A stretch of 12,443 bases of DNA from Candidatus Dadabacteria bacterium (GTDB lineage: Bacteria > Desulfobacterota_D > UBA1144 > Nemesobacterales > UBA2774): assembly GCA_003229065.1 (NCBI GenBank), contig QIHJ01000173.1:1-12443 (forward strand), given 5' to 3'. Numbering within the stretch: the first letter of the stretch is position 1; every line of letters begins with the position of its first letter. The notes beneath the pieces were generated by a model. It did no database searches. It was not told where the DNA came from and was given only the letters and a program-made list of their open reading frames with translations. This document shows, piece by piece, positions 6,895 to 12,443 of the stretch. The position numbers and the translations under genes were made by a program.

Positions 6895-7317
6895 CTAAGC
6901 TTTCTTGAGTTCTCCTTTTTCAGCCGCGTCCTGCATTACGTGCTCGAGCACGCTCACCCAATAACGCCACCAGTAAGAGTTTTCAGAGTGATTACTCTTC
7001 TGGCCATTCACCCAGGCCATTACCTGATTCAGAGATTCGTGGTACAAAGCAAGCTTCTTTGCCGCATCCTTCGTCGCTTCCTCATCCACGGGGATCTTAT
7101 TGAGCTGTGTCTCAACCATTCCCTTTATTTCTTCCAAATGCTTATTCACTTCTCTCGAAAGCTCCTCGATCCGGTCTCCGGATGTGCTAACGTTGCCCTC
7201 CAGGTGCTCAGCGTCTTTCTTTATAAGGTCTACGAAATCCCGCACCTGGTCCAGGTGGCGTCTCGCTTTAGCGGAATGTTGCGATAGGTCGGTTAGTTGT
7301 TTTACGTCAAGTGCCAT
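6895..7317 (-). CDS. Coiled-coil protein of unknown function
   Basis: A 140-residue soluble, highly charged protein with no signal peptide and no family that I recognise. Residues about 15-75 form a long heptad-like helix (ARRHLDQVRDFVDLIKKDAEHLEG, then EELSREVNKHLEEIKGMVETQL), likely a coiled coil. A second helix, about 80-104, leads to an aromatic patch (ENSYWWRYWVSVLEHVM) that could be a binding surface. The start is set by a textbook ribosome-binding site (AGGAGG, 6 bases before the ATG). It lies 73 bases after the TPR gene on the same strand. A TPR protein next to a coiled-coil protein suggests an assembly pair, but that is only context. Confidence 0.8.
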   Translation of the reverse strand: MALDVKQLTDLSQHSAKARRHLDQVRDFVDLIKKDAEHLEGNVSTSGDRIEELSREVNKHLEEIKGMVETQLNKIPVDEEATKDAAKKLALYHESLNQVMAWVNGQKSNHSENSYWWRYWVSVLEHVMQDAAEKGELKKA

Positions 7318-7367
7318 ACGGTCCTCCTATAATCTCTAATAACTATTTTTAGATTAACATTAATTCT

Positions 7368-7379
7368 CTGAAATTTCAG
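7368..7379. repeat. 12-base perfect palindrome between TPR and coiled-coil genes
   Basis: CTGAAATTTCAG is its own reverse complement. It lies between the TPR stop (7391) and the coiled-coil start (7317), about 50 bases before that start. It could be an operator half-site pair or chance; no promoter boxes could be placed confidently around it. Confidence 0.3.
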
Positions 7380-7390
7380 CAGGGCAATTA

Positions 7391-8077
7391 TTACATCAGC
7401 CCCCTTAAAGCTTCATCTGATTTTGCTCTTTCTCTAAGTGAGGAGTCAAGCTCTATAGCCCTTTTTAAATCAGCATTGGCTTTCTCAGTATCGCCCAGTT
7501 GTGAATACAGACCTGCCCTGTTGTAATATGCGTCAGCATAGTTCGGCATCAGCTCAAGCGTTCTGTTATATGCCTTTAGTGCGCCTGTTGGCTTCTCCAG
7601 GTTATGGAGCGAGACAGCTTTGTTGTACCAGGCCTCAAAATAATTCTCCTGAAGCTCAATCGCCTTCTCATATGCTATAACCGCCTCGGCATCGCGTCCA
7701 AGACCGCACAGCGCAGCCCCTTTGTTGCACCAAGCCACTGCAAACCCCGGTTTCAGCTCAATTGCTTTATCTGAGGATTCAAGCGCCTCTTCCAAACGGT
7801 TAATTTTGCCCAGCGCGGATGCTTTGTTGTTCCATGCTTCCGCGTAATCCGGGTTTAATCCGAGCGCCCCGTCATATGCGGCTATTTCTTCCTCAGTCCG
7901 TCCCATCACAGATAGAGTTACCCCTTTATTGTACCAAGCCTCGGCAAAATCAGGACGGAGCTCGATGGCTTTGTCCAGCGCTTCGAGCGACTTATCAAAT
8001 TCCCCCTTATAATAGTGATCCGTCGCTATGAGCACATAGTCTTCAGGGGTGGTATCCGCGTCCGGTTTAGTGTTCAT
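7391..8077 (-). CDS. Tetratricopeptide repeat protein
   Basis: A 228-residue protein made almost wholly of six tandem 34-residue TPR units at about 12-45, 46-79, 80-113, 114-147, 148-181 and 182-215, with a short capping helix (RERAKSDEALRGLM). Units 2-5 share the EAWYNKG-type start and the KAIEL-PDYA-type end. TPR units form a curved scaffold for protein-protein contact; no catalytic domain or signal peptide is present, so a cytoplasmic adaptor is likely. Position 183-195 (DAYYNRAGLYSQL) is the most divergent unit start. The ribosome-binding site is weak. It sits between the DUF1460 and coiled-coil genes, all on the same strand with gaps of 85 and 73 bases. Confidence 0.93.
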   Translation of the reverse strand: MNTKPDADTTPEDYVLIATDHYYKGEFDKSLEALDKAIELRPDFAEAWYNKGVTLSVMGRTEEEIAAYDGALGLNPDYAEAWNNKASALGKINRLEEALESSDKAIELKPGFAVAWCNKGAALCGLGRDAEAVIAYEKAIELQENYFEAWYNKAVSLHNLEKPTGALKAYNRTLELMPNYADAYYNRAGLYSQLGDTEKANADLKRAIELDSSLRERAKSDEALRGLM

Positions 8078-8134
8078 ATCGGTTGTGTTCTTTCTATTGG
8101 CATACTTTAGCTATTCAGTGCAATATGCTGATAT

Positions 8135-8150
8135 TACATAATTATATGTA
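8135..8150. repeat. AT-rich inverted repeat upstream of the TPR gene
   Basis: TACATA and TATGTA flank ATTA between the DUF1460 gene stop and the TPR gene start. This is a possible operator or weak hairpin. It has no GC-rich stem or T-run, so it is not a convincing terminator. Confidence 0.25.
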
Positions 8151-8162
8151 CCATTCTGCAAA

Positions 8163-8993
8163 TTATTGTATGTTGACAGGCCTGAACACCACCAGGCCCG
8201 GCTTATTCTGTATATATTCAAGTAAATCTTCATCAACCACTCTATAATTCACCTTTCTTGACGATGCATGTCTCAGGAAAGTCCGCCCGTTTTTCTTGAT
8301 AACTATTCCGGTGTGCGTTACATCGAGCCCCGGAAGATCAGTATAAATTCCCACATAGTCCCCGGTGTCGAGCTTACTTACAAATCCCCCGTCTATAGCC
8401 TCTGACGGCACATAGTAGAATGTCCGCTCATTTGCAGGAATCCCGGGCAGATATTTACTGCCGTCTTTCTTTACATTGAGCGTCTTTTTAACACTGAGAG
8501 CTTTGTCCCCGCCTATATCATGGGTTACGTCCTTTACGTTTTCGGGATTGTCCACGGGCCAGTCCGTGAAAAAATGGTTACGGTTTTGAAAATCAATTAC
8601 ACCCCCGCGGTATCTTATTTCCTGAAGATTATCCTTAAAATCCGGATACGTGTCGGATACTCTCATCGCCTCCACATAGTCGATATATGTGAAGCAGTCC
8701 ATACCTTCTAAGTCGATTGTAAACACTTCGGGAGTATCGATATCCCCCGTAAGCGTGTGCCCAACGTAGGGAGTCCCCAGGAGCTGCGCGGATAGAAAGT
8801 CAATCTGCTCGGATGCCCGGCTCTTTTTAGATTTTTGCTGCATCAGCGCATCAAGCTCGGGCTCAGTCCAGCTGCCCAGGTTAATCTTCTCTTTTGTCTC
8901 CTGCCCGGCGTTAACTCTGCCGGATATTAGTAAGAGGAACGGTATCACCAATATCAAACAGAATTTGGCTAAGCTGTGTTTTGTAGTATTCAT
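8163..8993 (-). CDS. Exported DUF1460 (N-acetylmuramoyl-L-alanine amidase-like) protein
   Basis: A 276-residue protein from the ATG at 8993, chosen because it begins a clear signal peptide (MNTTKHSLAKFCLILVIPFL, cut near RVNA-GQ). An in-frame TTG at 9056 would add 21 residues that do not fit a signal. The body matches DUF1460, a papain/NlpC-P60-like cysteine hydrolase family, some members of which cleave the MurNAc-L-alanine bond of peptidoglycan. The likely catalytic Cys100 lies in MDCFTYIDYVEAMR and the likely catalytic His227 in DVTHTGIVI. FLRHASS near 240-246 is another conserved block. RFRP-like GLVVFRPVNIQ closes the protein. It probably acts in the periplasm on cell-wall peptides. It follows the hydrolase gene by 59 bases on the same strand. 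Confidence 0.88.
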   Translation of the reverse strand: MNTTKHSLAKFCLILVIPFLLLISGRVNAGQETKEKINLGSWTEPELDALMQQKSKKSRASEQIDFLSAQLLGTPYVGHTLTGDIDTPEVFTIDLEGMDCFTYIDYVEAMRVSDTYPDFKDNLQEIRYRGGVIDFQNRNHFFTDWPVDNPENVKDVTHDIGGDKALSVKKTLNVKKDGSKYLPGIPANERTFYYVPSEAIDGGFVSKLDTGDYVGIYTDLPGLDVTHTGIVIKKNGRTFLRHASSRKVNYRVVDEDLLEYIQNKPGLVVFRPVNIQ

Positions 8994-9052
8994 CTTATTT
9001 ATGTGTACAAAGTTTAGTAGCTCTGAAAAGTCTACACAGAGCAGTGCGCTAT

Positions 9053-9241
9053 TCAATCGAATATATCATCCAGCCAGTCAAGCGCCACAGCTGCCGAGTA
9101 TGAAGGGTTTCCAAGCTGGCAATGGGTATCCGCCCCCTCAGATTCGGTGAACTTATATTTCGCGACAGCGCCCTTTACCTTGTCGGCAAACTCGCTCCAC
9201 TGTTTTTCAGGCTCGCCCCCCTCTCCCTCGCCGACCAGGGC
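9053..9241 (-). pseudogene. Out-of-frame C-terminal part of the alpha/beta hydrolase
   Basis: Sixty-two codons plus a TGA (9053-9055) in the frame one base off from the main ORF. They begin ALVGEGEGGEPEKQW and include GADTHCQLGNPSYSA, which places the family's catalytic His at residue 384 of the joined protein, then DWLDDIFD. Removing one base in the GGGCC run at 9238-9242 gives CPSLALVGEGEG and a 406-residue protein of normal family shape. Whether this is a true mutation, an assembly error or recoding cannot be told here. Confidence 0.8.
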
Positions 9242-10274
9242 CGAGCGAAGGGCACCTTATATTCCCTACAGCGTCTCCTACTTCGAACTCACGCAGGTAA
9301 ACGAATGTACCCTTAAAAGACTTTTCGCCGAACCTCGCGATCAAATTCTCACTCGCGAGCTTTCTTTCAGGCGGAAACTCCTGGTCCGGCATCTCTGCTA
9401 TATCTTCGATGGTAAAGTTCATGTCGTCCGGAGCCTCAGCCGGGTCGTATCCTATAAACGCCGTTAAATAGTCATGAAGTCTCAATATTGGCGAGTTAGC
9501 TATAAGCGCCTTTATTTCAGGTACATGTGCAGCCGCGCGCGTAGCGAAATAACCTCCGAAGCTTATTCCCATTAGAGCAATCTTGCTGCCGTCGACTTCA
9601 GGTCTCCCGGCTACATAATCGAGAACGGTTTTAGTCGGGTTTTCAAAATCCGGCTCAAACCGCGTATTAGAATAGTACCTGAATATGTCCATCTGCCCCG
9701 GGCCTGCGAAAAGCGCGACATTGTAGCCGCGCTCGAGCGCAGAGAACCCGCGCATCAAGTACTCTTCCTCAAGCGTACCGTCAAAGCCGCTCACTATCAT
9801 CAGGGTCTTTCTTTCCGTAACATCGGGCCCGGGAGACATAAAGTAGACTGGGAGATCGATATTCTTGTAAGTGAGCATCGTTTCTTCAAAAGTATGCCAG
9901 AGGTTATGCATCGCCTCCGCGAAACAGTGGCGGGCTTTTATACCTAGCTCCCTATGCTCGGGGTCAAGAATGCCCGTATAATACTCAGCAGCCCTGTATG
10001 AGTTAGTAGCTTTCAGGAACTGATCACGCGCGCTTATTGTGTGGCCTTTGTGTGCTCTTTTGCGGGCGTCATTCTCCTGCCACTCGGCAAGCTTCTTGAA
10101 TTCCTCGACCCAGCTTCCGGGGCTGCCTTCTTTAATGCGTCCTGCAACAGATAAACACTCACCCACGGAAGCGCCCATAAAGGACGACGAGCCCATCTGA
10201 CGGATCAGCTGAAAATCCATCTCCTCGTCACTAAACCCCTTCACCCGTGTCTTCCCGCGTTTTATTTCAGACAT
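9207..10274 (-). CDS. Alpha/beta hydrolase with helical cap, C-terminus lost by frameshift
   Basis: A 355-residue ORF whose first 344 residues are a family-typical alpha/beta hydrolase of the dihydropseudooxynicotine-hydrolase / FrsA-like type. A helical cap covers about 15-125. The core follows with TLMIVSGFDGTLEEEY (oxyanion-side strand), RGYNVALFAGPGQ, and the nucleophile elbow GISFGG with Ser238. The last 11 residues (GPGRRGRGGRA) are low-complexity and unlike the family. The adjacent frame continues it perfectly, so one extra base at about 9239-9242 has shifted the frame. As read, the acid and His parts of the catalytic triad are missing. The start has AGGA 9 bases upstream and a good promoter. 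The natural substrate is unknown; C-C bond cleavage or ester hydrolysis are the family activities. Confidence 0.85.
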   Translation of the reverse strand: MSEIKRGKTRVKGFSDEEMDFQLIRQMGSSSFMGASVGECLSVAGRIKEGSPGSWVEEFKKLAEWQENDARKRAHKGHTISARDQFLKATNSYRAAEYYTGILDPEHRELGIKARHCFAEAMHNLWHTFEETMLTYKNIDLPVYFMSPGPDVTERKTLMIVSGFDGTLEEEYLMRGFSALERGYNVALFAGPGQMDIFRYYSNTRFEPDFENPTKTVLDYVAGRPEVDGSKIALMGISFGGYFATRAAAHVPEIKALIANSPILRLHDYLTAFIGYDPAEAPDDMNFTIEDIAEMPDQEFPPERKLASENLIARFGEKSFKGTFVYLREFEVGDAVGNIRCPSLGPGRRGRGGRA

Positions 10275-10310
10275 TCAATATTCCTATGGTCTTCATATCG
10301 AAATTACTTA

Positions 10311-10389
10311 CCCATTTTACACAGAAATATATTTCTATCAATTAAATGAATGAGTTTTACCCGCTATGGTTTATACTTTGTGTAATGGG
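10311..10389. promoter_or_regulatory. Divergent promoter region with nested symmetry
   Basis: Reading left toward the hydrolase: -35 TTGATA (10336-10341), a 16-base spacer, then -10 TAAAAT (10314-10319), giving a leader of about 30 bases. A perfect 14-base palindrome AGAAATATATTTCT (10323-10336) fills the spacer. Outside it, CCCATTTTACACA (10311-10323) and TGTGTAATGGG (10379-10389) are inverted copies differing by two T bases. TATACT at 10372-10377 may serve the GerW-like gene, but no -35 box was found for it. The layout suggests an operator that occludes RNA polymerase. Confidence 0.5.
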
Positions 10390-10420
10390 TTTGTAATATT
10401 TATTTGAGGGGTCAATAACT

Positions 10421-10765
10421 ATGGGTATGAAAGAATTCTTCGATTCACTTAAAGACGGGCTTCAAGGGAGCGCAGATGTAAAGGCGGTCTACGGCGAGCC
10501 CGTGGAAACACAGGGTAAGACCATTATCCCCGTTGCTAAAGTGGCTTACGGTTTCGGCGGCGGATATGGGGAGGCTAAGGGGGCTGATAAAGATGGGAAG
10601 GAAGGCGAAGGAGGCGGACTCGGTGGAGGGGTTGCCGTCAAGCCTGTTGGTGTAATCGAAGTCACAAAAGAGGAGACCCGCTTTATTCCCTTAAGTGATA
10701 AAAAGAAACTTGCCGGCATGCTCATTCTCGGTTTTATACTCGGTATATTCTTCGGCAGGAGATGA
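10421..10765 (+). CDS. GerW/YtfJ family protein with C-terminal membrane segment
   Basis: A 114-residue protein. The pattern VKAVYGEPVETQGKTIIPVAKVAYGFGGGYG (residues 20-50), the Gly/Asp/Lys-rich loop at 51-70, and GVAVKPVGVIEV at 70-81 are typical of the GerW (YtfJ) family, first named for spore germination but widespread in bacteria that do not form spores. Residues about 96-111 (LAGMLILGFILGIFFG) form a membrane segment ending in GRR, so the globular part is probably held at the inner face of the membrane. The start has GAGGGG 9 bases upstream; a second ATG two codons in is possible. It is divergent from the hydrolase and convergent with the IPTL gene. Its role is not known. Confidence 0.88.
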   Translation: MGMKEFFDSLKDGLQGSADVKAVYGEPVETQGKTIIPVAKVAYGFGGGYGEAKGADKDGKEGEGGGLGGGVAVKPVGVIEVTKEETRFIPLSDKKKLAGMLILGFILGIFFGRR

Positions 10766-10787
10766 TTCTCCCGCTCTGTGCCCATAT

Positions 10788-10813
10788 AAACTGATATTAC
10801 AATATCTTAGTTT
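10788..10813. terminator. Imperfect AT-rich hairpin between convergent genes
   Basis: AAACT pairs with AGTTT and GATAT with ATATC, with a two-base bulge and a TACA loop. It lies 22 bases after the GerW-like stop. It could act as a weak terminator, but the stem is AT-rich and only a TTT follows. Confidence 0.25.
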
Positions 10814-10885
10814 GGATGCTTTGGACGGCGTCAGAATCGCGACGAAGCACTACATCTATTACGACATCCACGGCTGGAAAAGGGT

Positions 10886-11722
10886 TTATCCTCTCACAAT
10901 CTGCTGTTTTCTCGTTTTACGGTAATAAATTATCCCGGCAAGCCCGAGAGCAGCTGACAATACGGCTAGTCCCAATGTCCCGAGCGTAGGTACTGCTGGA
11001 AAAGGCCGCTCTACCCCTATAACCTGAAACGTTAAATCGGGAAAATCTGCGTCGCAATCAGCCTGTGCGTGGCTAAAAGTTATGCATCCGGTTCCGAAGC
11101 CGTTGCCGGGATTCTCCCAAACAAACGGGCTTAGAGTCTGAGCAGTTCTTTCATTCCAGAACCATTGTCCGTCCGGAAGGAACAGCATATTTGCCCGCAC
11201 CGACATCCAGTACGTTCCCGGAGTTAATATGCATGGTCTTGGAAGGTTTATTATGAAGCTCGGATCATTGATATCTTCGGGCAGGACGTTTTTATAGTCG
11301 CACTTACTTACTACTTCACCCGGAAAGCCTCCTTCGTCTGCAAAGAAAACGACGTCTAAAGACTGGACCACGTCCGGCAGAGCATTATCGAATGTACCGA
11401 ATACCTTTACCGTCTCTACCGACCACAGGAAACCATCCGGGACAAGAAAATCATCCGCGGCGCGAGCGTCATAAATATCGAATATACCGCCTCCGCCAAT
11501 AAAATCCTGAGAAACAATATCGCTGGTTGATACATTATCCGATTGATCCCAGAGTATGTTGCCCTCCATGGGGGCAAAAGCGTGCGGCGCACCCAATCTC
11601 TCCATGTCCGGGGTTAGGGCAAGTGTAAGCGGTGAAAAGCAGAGTACTGCAAAAAAAATCGAGCAGACCAGAAAAGATATGATTATGCAATTCTTTACAA
11701 GCTGGTTGGCAATCCAGGGCAT
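10886..11722 (-). CDS. Exported IPTL-CTERM surface protein
   Basis: A 278-residue protein with three parts. Residues 1-36 are a long signal peptide (CIIISFLVCSIFFAVLCFS, cut near LTLA-LT). Residues about 40-235 are a beta-sandwich-like exported domain with the recurring block DARAADDFLVPDGFLWSVET at 85-104, FFADEGGFPGEVVS, TPGTYWMSV and a WFW motif; it has Cys pairs (141/164 and 213/223) that could form disulfides. Residues 244-272 are a C-terminal sorting tail: VPTLGTLGLAVL, hydrophobic helix, then YYRKTRK, the IPTL-CTERM pattern. Such tails are thought to direct processing and surface display. The start has a textbook AGGAGG 8 bases upstream. The function of the sandwich domain is unknown. 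It lies 110 bases after the RTX gene on the same strand. Confidence 0.88.
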   Translation of the reverse strand: MPWIANQLVKNCIIISFLVCSIFFAVLCFSPLTLALTPDMERLGAPHAFAPMEGNILWDQSDNVSTSDIVSQDFIGGGGIFDIYDARAADDFLVPDGFLWSVETVKVFGTFDNALPDVVQSLDVVFFADEGGFPGEVVSKCDYKNVLPEDINDPSFIINLPRPCILTPGTYWMSVRANMLFLPDGQWFWNERTAQTLSPFVWENPGNGFGTGCITFSHAQADCDADFPDLTFQVIGVERPFPAVPTLGTLGLAVLSAALGLAGIIYYRKTRKQQIVRG

Positions 11723-11769
11723 ATTCTCATCCTCCTTATATAATGGAATGCTATGTCATGTTATTATCC

Positions 11770-11786
11770 TTAACTCTAAGAGTTAA
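11770..11786. promoter_or_regulatory. 17-base palindrome upstream of the IPTL gene
   Basis: TTAACTCT, one A, then AGAGTTAA: two perfect 8-base arms around a single base, 48 bases before the IPTL gene start. This is the shape of a dimeric repressor site. A second inverted repeat (ATACCA 11796-11801, TGGTAT 11813-11818) lies next to it. No convincing -35/-10 pair was found. Confidence 0.35.
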
Positions 11787-11832
11787 ATTGACACTATACC
11801 AAGATGGACGTGTGGTATGTCTTCTAAAAATT

Positions 11833-12443
11833 TTACCTCTGGCAATCCTCTTCGGTATCAGGGTCTGTGCATGAGTCTTTGCCCTTCCCTCCGACTAGGG
11901 TATCGTCCCCTGAACCGCCATTTATGTCATCGTCCCCTCTTCCGCCCCGAATAGAATCGTTGCCGGGACCTCCAAAAATATCATCGTCCCCTGGACCGCC
12001 CCGAATAGAATCATTGCCGGGACCTCCAAAAATATCATCGTCACTCTGCCCCCCTAATAGCCTGTCGTCACCTTCGCCGCCGAATAAGCTGTCATCCCCT
12101 CTATTCCCCTCGATAGTATCGTTCCCGGTGCCGCCTTCAATCGTGTCGTCTCCACGTTTTCCACGTATTTCATCATCCCCATCCCCGGCAACTATGATGT
12201 CCGGGCCATCAGTCCCTTCAATCACATCGTCTCCGTCTGTTCCGATTATCACGTTAACTGCCTGTGCGGGAGGGCCATTATCACCGCAAAACATAGTGTC
12301 AGGGGTCGGAAGGTTAAAGCACTCCTCTCCGGCTAAGCTCGGACCTACTTTTTCCCATGCTACGTTCCAAGAATCGTCTTTTGGAAAACATTGTGGTGCC
12401 GGGCGGTGGTCCATATCGTCGGCAACAAAATCATTAGGCATTG
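11833..12443 (-). CDS. RTX-type calcium-binding repeat protein (5' end off window)
   Basis: At least 203 codons, cut by the right edge. An ATG at 12441 is in frame, but no signal or upstream sequence supports it, so the true start is probably further right. Residues 1-60 of the visible part hold three Cys (18, 41, 52) and no known domain. Residues about 66-188 are back-to-back nine-residue RTX units (GTDGDDVIEG, GGPGNDSIRG, GGSGDDTLVG), which fold into a parallel beta-roll when bound to calcium. The end, GKGKDSCTDPDTEEDC, has two more Cys and resembles the capping tail of many exported RTX proteins. RTX proteins usually leave by a type I exporter, but none is in this window. Calcium-dependent folding outside the cell is inferred from the family. 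Confidence 0.88.
   Translation of the reverse strand, partial: MPNDFVADDMDHRPAPQCFPKDDSWNVAWEKVGPSLAGEECFNLPTPDTMFCGDNGPPAQAVNVIIGTDGDDVIEGTDGPDIIVAGDGDDEIRGKRGDDTIEGGTGNDTIEGNRGDDSLFGGEGDDRLLGGQSDDDIFGGPGNDSIRGGPGDDDIFGGPGNDSIRGGRGDDDINGGSGDDTLVGGKGKDSCTDPDTEEDCQR
11942..12049. repeat. Tandem 54-base duplication within the RTX region
   Basis: Two adjacent 54-base units (11942-11995 and 11996-12049) match at all but one of their first 47 bases. Each encodes two nonapeptide units (DDDIFGGPG NDSIRGG-G). Near-identity at silent positions points to a recent in-frame duplication that adds one turn-pair to the beta-roll. Confidence 0.85.

Noticed and set aside
6940..7287. 115-codon plus-strand ORF
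   Set aside because: Antisense to the coiled-coil gene, which has a perfect ribosome-binding site and a coherent helical translation.
8994..9056. TTG at 9056 as the DUF1460 start, overlapping the hydrolase stop
   Set aside because: It would put 21 polar residues before a clear signal peptide; the ATG at 8993 fits export better, although the overlap itself resembles coupled starts.
9147..9467. 106-codon plus-strand ORF over the frameshift region
   Set aside because: Its translation has no family pattern, while both minus frames here join into a recognised hydrolase.
11788..11793. TTGACA on the plus strand
   Set aside because: No -10 box at usual spacing and no plus-strand gene follows.
11942..12180. 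Regular repeats that might suggest a CRISPR array
   Set aside because: Repeat periods are multiples of 27 bases, with no unique spacers, and they encode in-frame RTX nonapeptides.

Overview
The window is a gene-dense stretch of a bacterial chromosome, probably from a Gram-negative organism. The signs are a short Obg without a C-terminal extension, a Tat-type signal peptide, several exported proteins, and an IPTL-type C-terminal sorting tail. The lineage cannot be fixed from the sequence. No rRNA, tRNA, CRISPR array, insertion sequence or phage gene was seen.

Layout, left to right. (a) 1-2729, minus strand: the GTPase gene obg, followed by an exported parallel beta-helix protein that runs off the left edge. 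(b) 2838-5683, plus strand: a probable four-gene operon. It encodes a Tat-exported intradiol ring-cleavage dioxygenase, a small membrane protein overlapping the dioxygenase's 3' end, a HugZ-like split-barrel/DUF2470 protein, and a D-amino-acid-oxidase-family flavoenzyme whose start overlaps the preceding stop. (c) 5695-10274, minus strand: five genes in one direction. In transcription order they are a frameshifted alpha/beta hydrolase, an exported DUF1460 amidase-like protein, a TPR protein, a coiled-coil protein and a CPBP-like membrane protein. A 315-base gap before the CPBP gene holds a strong hairpin, a second inverted repeat, a good -35 box and a possible small plus-strand ORF. (d) 10421-10765, plus strand: a GerW/YtfJ-family protein, divergent from the hydrolase. 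The region between them has a symmetric operator-like element inside the hydrolase's predicted promoter. (e) 10886-12443, minus strand: an exported IPTL-CTERM protein and, upstream of it, a calcium-binding RTX-repeat protein that is cut by the right edge.

The common theme is the cell surface. The beta-helix, dioxygenase, DUF1460 and IPTL proteins all carry export signals, and the RTX protein is of a type normally exported. The plus-strand operon looks metabolic (oxidative chemistry using iron, flavin or haem-type folds), but its substrate cannot be named. No complete new system was recognised. The most useful observations are the single-base frameshift in the hydrolase, the palindrome filling the spacer of the hydrolase promoter, the unexplained 315-base gap, and the paired surface-protein tails with no sorting enzyme in view.
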